Shown here one piece after another: positions 56,355 to 64,000 of a DNA stretch of 64,000 bases; positions within the stretch are counted from its first letter, which is position 1, and each line of letters opens with the position of its first letter. The notes beneath the pieces are model-generated. The model saw only the letters and a list, made by a program, of their open reading frames with translations, had not been told where the DNA came from and did not search any database. The stretch covers positions 18,713,476 through 18,777,475 of the forward strand of contig JABAKD010000025.1 of assembly GCA_012845835.1 (NCBI GenBank), written 5' to 3'. Made by a program: the position numbers and the translations under genes. The DNA comes from Undaria pinnatifida. Its lineage: Eukaryota > Sar > Phaeophyceae > Laminariales > Alariaceae.

Positions 56355-59300
56355 ATGTCGTCGAGGAGGAGGAAGTTGTCCGAGGATGAGAGCAGCGAAG
56401 AAGAGGACGAAGAGGTGCTGACGGACGACGACAACGAGCCGGTAGGGGAAGACCAAGACTCCACCACCACCGCCACTGCTGCTGCTGTTGCTGCCCCTGC
56501 TGCCGCTGCCCCTGCTGCTGCTGCTGCCGGTCCTGCTGCTACTGTTTCTGCTGGTCCTGCTGATGCTGCCGACACAGCTGCATTGAAGGAAAATCAGCGA
56601 GTAGATGCGGTGACGGTGATCTCTGAGGTAACAGCAGCAGCAGGAGGAGCACCCGGAGCTGACTCGGAAGGCACAGGGGCTAAAGAACACGGGGTGCAAG
56701 ATATCACAGCAGCAGGAAAAGGGGAGGAGCAGGAGGACGGGGAGGGGGGGGAGGAGGTGGAGGAGGAAGAGGAGGACGATGAGGAGGACGAGGAGTGGAG
56801 CGACGGGTCAGATTCGGAAGCCAGCGACGACTCCCAGGCGAGTATTCGGGGTTTGGCGTTAGCGTTTGATATTCGCAAGCTACCAGTTGCCACTGCAAAA
56901 ATTATGCCACACTAATTCCGCGTACTGTAGTCTGTCCACTAAAACATGGGGTGCAGTGCAATTCTGAAGCTAAAGCTATACAAGCCGGGTATCTTCTATT
57001 CGGAGGTTTAGTTTCTGCCGTCGGCCGAGCAAATCCGTCGTGGCTGTCAAGGCACCGGGGGATAACGGGGGGACGCAGGAAGCTTTCGCGCTTTTGGCGA
57101 AAAAAAGCGGAACGTTTGTTTGCGGCACAGCGCACAGCACTGCTAACTGTTCACTGCTTGCGGCTTCTTTTAGAAATTAATGGACGGTTCAAGTTGCGCT
57201 GATTTGACGTGTGCAGGAGCCGAGCCATTGTCTATCGATATGACTCACGGCAATGCCTCTAGTCTACCCGGTACGCTTGCTCTTGCTGTGTGTGCTGTAC
57301 TACTGCTGTACAAGGCACTGCCGTGCGTACATGTAGAGGTATGGTCTAGAGTGTTGAAGCTCGCGTGCCTCTCACGTCTCGCGTCCGCACGAAAATCGGC
57401 ACAGTGTCCGCGATTGCATGTCGTATCTGCCATTCCAACATCTTATCTTCATATCGTATGATTTACCTGGTACCTGTTATGCTCCTACCTATTGTACACG
57501 CTGGTATATTATTTTCTACAGCATTACACTATTTACATTGGAGCGAAACTGCCCGATTCAAGTATTTTAGGTAACCCCCTCTAAGTTGCTATGAAGTGCG
57601 CCCGGGCGAGAGGTCCCTAATACCGAAATCTCGGGTACTGGTACCAGATATCAATTTTTGGCACGCCTGGCACTTTGGGAGGGCATAGCTCGTTTCCTGG
57701 CAATCTGTATGTCGATTTGCGAGCGGAAGACAGCAGTATATTGGCCCGTTATAAGGGACCCAGGGAGGCATTATTGAGTGTTGCGTCCGCTATAAGGGGG
57801 AAACTACGGTGCGTAGGGATCTAGCCCCTTGTATACTGTGTTCCCTTATCGCGGGGTCCGGTGAAAGGGGGTACCAATGATGGGTTCGTGAACGAATAAA
57901 TAAATCCGTTTGATCAGTCGGCCACCATGTCTCTAAACCAGCACGTCTAGTTTGATTAAACAAAACGTTGCGAACGTGTGTGTGAGTTCGACCGGTTGAA
58001 TGATCGATACTCCGCTTTGCAACCTGCTTGCACGTACCTGGTAATGTCTAACCGCCTGATAGGCATTGTTATACCGACAAACAACTGCACAACAGAGAAA
58101 CGCAAGAACATGTGTGGGTTGGTCGTCTGCTGCGGTGCTGGCCCGCCAAGGCCCTTTTTGACGTACCTAGTATACTACAATGTAGATTTAGTGTGAGGGG
58201 TTCCGTGGCGGCTGTCCGTCAAGGGGTAGAGGATGCCATCAACCGACGCATTTAAATATACATATCATGAGTACCTGGTACACACGGTACAACACCCCAT
58301 GCGCAACATGTCAGGGATTAGGGGTGCGATTTTTGTTCTTTTTTCCATCATCCGAACCCCCGTAGCGAAGTGTTGTAGCCCCGAGGACCATCTCCAAGTT
58401 CAGCCCACCCCGTCATTCTATTAGCCCGGTTGGGGCACGGGTACAGCGATCGAAGACAGGCGTGATTACGTGCGATATTATCCACCGTCTCCGTGAGTGC
58501 GCAGCAATTGTTCACGCAATTGTTACTTGATTGCTGTGCGGGCGCAAATTTTATCACCCCATAGCCAAGCAGCCCGCCTTGCTTCGAATGACCCTTGCTG
58601 TGATCGTAACTTTTTTTCGTCCCCTTTTCCCTGTCAAGTTCCCAAAGGGTTAATAGAACTAGCGAAACAGCCCTGGGATTGGTTCTAGTACTACTCCTAA
58701 TTGCGCTGACCAACGGCCTCCGTCAGACACTCAAGGCTCCAGACGTTGCGCCTCTTTTGAGGAAAACCGGGGGCCCCGTAATCCTGACAAGCATTTTGAG
58801 CCGAATGACCACCGTGGGGCCGTCTCTAGCGGTACGCTCGCCTGCTATTTGCGGGTTAGCTAAGGTTGGGGTCCAGTTGAGAGTTTTCGTTTTTTTTGGG
58901 GGTTAGGATTGGGTTAAAGGTTAGACTTGATTTCGTCCGGTGCCGCAAAGTAACCCTATCCTAGGGAGGGTTAGGGTAAACCTATCTGTAGGGAGGGTAG
59001 GGGTTATTGTTGGGATTGTGGTTTGGGTTCGTCGAGTGCCAGGGTTAGGCCAAGTTCTATGTGTACGTTTTTGTCTTTTTTTTCTTGCTGACAAAACTCT
59101 AACTCTTAGGGGCTCAAGACTACTTCCACCAGGGTTGTATCTAGTACTATTCGTTGTTTGGATTCTTCATGAATTTCATGTCTTTACTTTTTCCCACCCC
59201 CTTCCTCGTAGGTTCGTGTTTATTGGTCTACGATTGAGCAGCAGCAGCGGCAGCAGCAGTATCGTATCACGCAAGGCATCACCGGTAGTACAGCAGTTCA

Positions 59301-62300
59301 TCAGAGTATTATTATAAAAAATGAAAATACACTCCAGCTGTGAGATCGAATATTTTGTCGAAACTCGTCTTGGCAAGCTGTGTGTGATACTACGATCGCG
59401 CGTATTACGGGTTGTGTGTCCTCATTAAGGACATAGGTCGGCGACTCCCCTTGCAACTACAGTGTAGCTATTAGGGTCAACAGGGTGATGTTAATCAGTC
59501 TGCGCGCGGAAACTATAAAACCCGTTTCTGAGGGGGACAAAATCTGACAGCTGTGGAAGGAAATGCATCCGTTTATCAAGTGACTCCTGTAAGTCGAATA
59601 ACCGGTGAGGGGAGGGCGGAGTTTTGAAGGACGTGGGGGCCTGGTTTTGATCAAAAGGGAGCGGGGTTGGGGGGGGGGGGGGGGGGCAGGGGAAAGGGGG
59701 GCTTGGGGGGGGGGGGGGACGGGCGGGGCAGCTCAATTTGTGCGTGGAAACTAAAAATCCTTCAAGGGGATAAATCTGACGGTTTTGGGAAATGCACCAG
59801 TTTATCATGGGGGGGGTATTATATAACACAAAGAGACTTAGCCGCAACCATGTCGGCTGATCGATGCCTTTGGAGCTCATAGGTACAATAATAGTTGCTG
59901 TTGATGTTGTAGTTGTACATGGTATCTAGTTGTCGGTACTGCTGTTGTTTTTGCTTTGTTTTTGTTTGCTCAAGTACCAGGTATGAGTATTACCTAATGT
60001 ATATTTATACGCGTGCGACCATACTCTTGTTCGTATACATGTTGATCGCAATATGTGCTCACACTTTTTGGAAAGATTGAAGGATTGGGGAAGAAATATG
60101 AATGAGCAGAAACGAAAAAGTTGTTCCATGCTCTGCCTTACACCCTACACAACCATCTGCAATTATAGAGCCTACATACAGCATTCAACACCAACAACGT
60201 GCATTTTCTTGCAGTTGCGGGTAGACCTTTTTTAATGCTCCGAAATACGAATGGTATTCATAGTCAACGACGGAAGAAAATGCTGAACTCTTCTCGCGAT
60301 AAAAAATAAGGCACGTACCGTAGTGACGGCGAGGGGGAGGGGGGAGGAGGACCCGCTTATTTGACCCCGGATCTGAGTTACTACTGGGAGGGAGGACGTG
60401 ACTAGTGCGAGGATAATAAATGGGATGAAGAAAAAATGCAATACAAAAATTAATTAATACTGGAGTAAAAAACACGAGGTACCAGGTGCTTATTATGCCA
60501 GGGCTTAGTTTTATCGCCCGCCCATCGAGCGGGGAGTTTCGGAAACATGCTACATACAGCATATAGTATAATACGTGCTATGATACGGCAGGGATGCACG
60601 GGCTGTTATTTTTCGAAGGCTCCTCGCATGAGGAGCTGTATGTGCCAGCTCGCACAGTCGTGCGTATGTGCACCCCACCGAAAAACTGATTAGAGAAAAG
60701 TATGAAAGTGCACCCCGATGAGTAATCCGAACATATTGAAGAACAACAAACAAGAAGTGACTTTCGGACGATTTTGAACCCCCGTCATTCGGGAAAAAAA
60801 GCCGAAAAGTGCTGCGACCTCTATCGTAGCAGTTCTCTTCGGTCGACCAGCGCCATGACACGTCCCTAGAATGTGGAACTTGAATGAGCTATTTCACCAC
60901 ACTATGATATAATATAACTTGTACCGGTAGTTACCAGTATCATATCGACACTATCGACGTTCGTATCGAATTGGACGGGAGGAGAGGGGTTTCGTATGGT
61001 TTTCGACGGCGTTGTCGCGACCGAACATCAATCCTCGGTACTCAGCCCTCAGCATAGTTAAGAGAGCAACCCTCCAAGTTGGATACATGTTGGTGTTCGC
61101 CATTAGACTTGCCTTCACGTACATGTGGTTTTCATGTAGCACCATTCATTTACTTTTTTGCAGTTGCATTTTGCATGTTGCGTTCTGCATATTCCATTTT
61201 GAAGTTTGCAGTGTGCATTTTGCGTTTTGCTCTTCAGAAGCATGCGTTTTGATTTTTCGTGTGTAGCTTGTAACGTGTCCGGTCCCTTTTTACTACTGCA
61301 TGCTTAAGATCTGCGGTCTGTACGGGGCAGTAACGCTTGCGACTACGTTAGTGACGGAACCAAGGTTGAAGTTGTGTGCGATCTCGTGATCGCTTTGTTG
61401 TGCCGATGTCATTTGTTGCAACCGCCCGCCGCCCCCGCCCCCTTGATACGAGATGGTGGTTGCAGAGCGCGTTTTTTTTTTTTTTTTTCATCATCCTTTC
61501 TATCATCTTCGCACCTTTCTTTTTCCTTCTCCCACCCTCCCTAGATGTAACTCAGATCCGGGGTCACTAAGCAGGCTCTTCCCCCCCCCCCACGGCGGTA
61601 CAAACAGTCACTTTATCGCGAGAAGACTCCAGCCCTTTCTTCCCACGTCGACTCGCATCGAGTTGCGCCTGCTCAGTATAACTCTACGATATATGTATAG
61701 TAGTAGAACTGTCTTGACTCCCACTGAAAAACAATTATCTTTAGCCCTTCAACCACTTTTTTGGGACAAACTATCTGAGATTGGAATGGGATCAGTTTTG
61801 CAATAGCAATAGCTAAGCACCGCCTAAGGTGGTCGTCGAAAGAGATTCTGCTTCAATAGCTCTTCGGGTTAATCATGAGTTTCTTTATTGATCACCACGG
61901 ACAAAAGCGCCTACGTGGCAATTCTCACGCGCCATTCATTCCATTATTTCGTTCGTTGTTTTTACGATGCCGTGCGTCCGTTCCTACCGTACATGCTACG
62001 TTATTTCCTTCGTTGCTTTCATTAGTTCGCTAATTCTTGCGCCCAATGATATCGTTTCCTCGTTCCTTCCATGAGTTGGTTTACTCGTTTCCATGATTTT
62101 TGGTTTGATTGTTTCGTGATATATCGTTCGTTGGTTCAACGAACCCAATCATCCGTACCACGATACAAATGTTTGTTCCAGGTTTTTCCATGTAGTCGTT
62201 CATTGGTTCAATGAATCCGATCATCCGTTCCGTGATTGAGCTCCTTTGTTTCAGCTTGTTCCATGTAGTCGTTGATTCCGTGATGTCGTTCGTTGATTCA

Positions 62301-63875
62301 ATGAATTCGGTCGGTCGTTCCATGATTTCATTCATTTGTTCCAGGATTTTTGTTCTATCGCACCCCTTTGACATTGTGTGCTCTCGTCGTCGTCATCGTC
62401 GTCTTTTTTTTCATTGTTTCAGGAATTCGCGTCGGTGCTGAGCGAAGGAACCGGGGAAGAGGGGGCAGCTGGAGACAGCGAATCGGCGCGGGTTTTGCCG
62501 CACGATGACTCCGGTGACGCCGGGGGTAGCGGCAGCGAGGGTAGCGCTGGTGAGCGAATGAGATCAAAGCAGGTGGTGATCAGCGGTTGTAGCGGATGCC
62601 GGTTATTACGGTTAATCAATATAGCGGCGGTTAGGGTTAACCGTTATAGCGGTTATTACGGTTATCAGTATTAGCGATTGTTACGGTTAGCGGTTATTAC
62701 GGATAACGGTTATAGAGGTTAACGGTCATAATGGTCAGCGGTTATTGTGGCTAGCGGTTAGCGGTTGTAGCGGTTTCCGGTTAGAGGTACGGCAAAGAAG
62801 TTGGTGCGGAGGGCGAAAATCTCTCGTCTCCGCCCCCCCGTTTATGTTCGTCTACTCATTGTCGAGCACCACGCGACAATCGGCGAGCGGTCCTTTGTTA
62901 GGGATCCGCCAAAAAACGAACCTCGCTTCATCAGGCACCCCAGAGAGACTGCAGAGTGTCGTCCGCACTGCATGCGGTTTGCCTCTTGGTGTGTACGGTA
63001 CAGTAGGGGGCTCCCAATAATGCCGGTATGTGCCAACCCATTATACCGACACTTTTCAGGGCGCTGGCACCCTTGCGAGTAGGGTTTTTACGGAGAATTA
63101 TGGGCATATCAAGCGATTTCACCGGCTCTACTTTTTTCTTTTATTTTTCACACATATGTACTTTCCAGCTTCTGGACAAGCCGTGGTGGCAGGTGTCGTC
63201 CCTTCCCCCCGGTTCATGCCTTCAATTTTTATCGCGCATAGGGTTCAGCAATCCCACTGCCCGTCGATTTTTCATCGAGTGCTGCTCACTCACGCTCTCG
63301 CGCTTTCCGCAAGTCAATTTTTGTGCACAATTAAAAGTTTCCGCGAATGTATACGAGTATGCACTCGGGAAGATTCGAACTCACGAAACTTACCTATACC
63401 AGGCTCGAGGATAACCTGATACGCCACCGGGGCGACCGGCACTATAGAGAGCAGAGGCACCGTCTAAACGGCACTACTCCTCCCCCCCACGATATGTGTT
63501 CATGTTTACGTTACATGGTGGCGTTACTATTCATACCTGGTAGGTCTGTATATACAGGTGTAAACCCAAACGTTTCTTTTACTGCAACATCAAACAGGTC
63601 TGGCCGAAGACGGCACGGGTACTGGAGGGGAAGGAGAAGGAGACCAAGACAGCGAGGATGATGACGATGATGACGATGGTGATGCCTCTACTTTGGTTGG
63701 AGATGACTCGGCAATTGATGCAGGGGACGGAGGGGTAAGCTTCAAGGACGGGGGGTGGGGTGCCCCGGCCCCCGACGAGAAGGGGGATGGGGGTGAGGAT
63801 GGGAAGGGGGGGGACACCGAGGAGGACCTTGCGGCCTATGCGGCTTTGAAGGCAGAAGAAGACGCCATTAAAAAG
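56355..63875 (+). CDS. highly acidic low-complexity protein, 5' part, runs off the window
   Basis: Starts at an ATG with MSSRRRKLSEDESSEEEDEE, then an Ala/Pro/Thr-rich stretch and a long Glu/Asp run ending SEASDDSQ. Exon 1 is read as 56355-56836; the junction CAG|GCGAGT would be a GC-type donor. Without splicing the frame stops at 56913-56915. Exon 2 is 62423-62549 (EFASVLSEGTGEEGAAG...) after a clean polypyrimidine acceptor, and exon 3 is 63598-63875, with an eight-Asp run and ending EEDLAAYAALKAEEDAIKK before GTACGA. Phases agree (0, 1, 0). The first intron would be 5.6 kb and may hide small exons. No domain is recognised. Acidic, Ser-rich N termini of this sort are typical of nuclear chromatin or ribosome-biogenesis factors, but that is a guess; the informative part lies beyond the right edge. 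Confidence 0.55.
58425..58610 (+). repeat. dispersed repeat pair, second copy
   Basis: Second copy of 43639-43815, in the long intron of the acidic-protein gene. Confidence 0.55.
59313..59493 (+). repeat. dispersed repeat pair, copy 2
   Basis: Homologous to 23008-23206 over about 190 bp. Lies in the long first intron of the acidic-protein gene. Confidence 0.6.
59600..59820. other. G-run tract inside a short direct repeat
   Basis: GGGGACAAAATCTGACAGCT and GGGGATAAATCTGACGGTTT (about 240 bp apart) bracket long G homopolymers (59669-59720). Located in the long intron of the acidic-protein gene. Confidence 0.5.
61890..62350. repeat. minisatellite before exon 2 of the acidic-protein gene
   Basis: TTCCATGTAGTCGTTCATTG, GTTCAATGAATCCGATCATC, CGTTCCGTGAT and TTTGTTCCAGG recur, better conserved to the right; unit about 85-95 bp. 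Confidence 0.7.
62580..62775. repeat. GGTTA-type tandem repeat
   Basis: TTAGCGGTTATTACGG and related units just after the 62549 donor. Confidence 0.8.
63131..63440 (-). mobile_element. tRNA-derived SINE, second copy
   Basis: Reverse complement starts GCCGGTCGCCCCGGTGGCGT, keeps box A (TGGCGTATCAGG) and box B (GAGTTCGAATC), and ends in an A-rich tail (GAAAAATAAAAGAAAAAAG). It aligns end to end with 29066-29372. It is antisense in the second intron of the acidic-protein gene. Confidence 0.85.
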
Positions 63876-64000
63876 GTACGAATGCCGCTGACTACAGAAA
63901 ATGTGGGTGCCCGGCGTATTTTGGCTGCGTCGGCATTTAGCCGAATGTGGTGCAGGGCGCTTGGTGTTGCTTGTTGGCGTTGTCATTGTTGTGTGTGTTG

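Noticed and set aside
57180-57271. Possible internal exon of the acidic-protein gene (AEPLSIDMTHGNASSLP)
   Set aside because: Its phase is incompatible with the assigned exon 1 and exon 2 and would introduce stops.

Overview
The window looks like nuclear DNA of a multicellular stramenopile, most likely a brown alga of the Ectocarpus type. This is an inference from four things: short, well-delimited exons in introns of several hundred bases to kilobases; a VPS26 protein with the oomycete/stramenopile-like segment [12 protein letters not shown]; roughly half G+C; and very dense simple-sequence and dispersed repeats. No bacterial operon, rRNA, CRISPR array or complete tRNA gene was seen.

Layout. 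About 3.3-18.5 kb, minus strand: at least six exons of a coiled-coil protein of unknown family, spread over a repeat-rich region. About 18.5-26.3 kb: no convincing gene, mostly (TAGCTC)n arrays and dispersed repeats, plus one orphan exon-like ORF on the minus strand. About 26.3-34.4 kb, plus strand: VPS26, the cargo-binding arrestin-fold subunit of retromer, rebuilt from eight exons that join in frame to a stop; the tiny first exon with the start codon was not found. About 34.4-43.5 kb: intergenic repeats. About 43.5-53.8 kb, plus strand: a CFAP20-domain (CFAP20DC/C3orf67-type) protein of about 1,270 residues from ten exons, with the CFAP20 domain at the N terminus and a D-P-x-L/V-N-C-Y-Y-D tail at the C terminus. 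About 56.4 kb to the right edge, plus strand: the 5' part of a gene for a very acidic protein, cut by the window end.

Mobile DNA: a tRNA-derived SINE in two full copies (29.07 and 63.13 kb); a 374-bp LTR miniature (TRIM-like) with 84-bp LTRs; 5'-truncated pieces of a non-LTR retrotransposon that repeatedly end in ATGAGTAC followed by C-rich sequence; a 656-bp inverted-repeat element; and a widespread ACTTG-core/hairpin repeat.

The most unusual signal is structural. In all three well-supported genes, exon-intron junctions have been partly duplicated inside the neighbouring intron (six cases), leaving decoy splice sites and broken or frame-shifting partial exons. A second signal is a 9-mer, TACCAGGTA (either strand), found 21 times where about 0.5 is expected by chance, twice as the 16-bp palindrome TACCAGGTACCTGGTA. 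The genes are not obviously functionally linked: retromer is endosomal sorting, CFAP20DC is ciliary, and the other two are unassigned.
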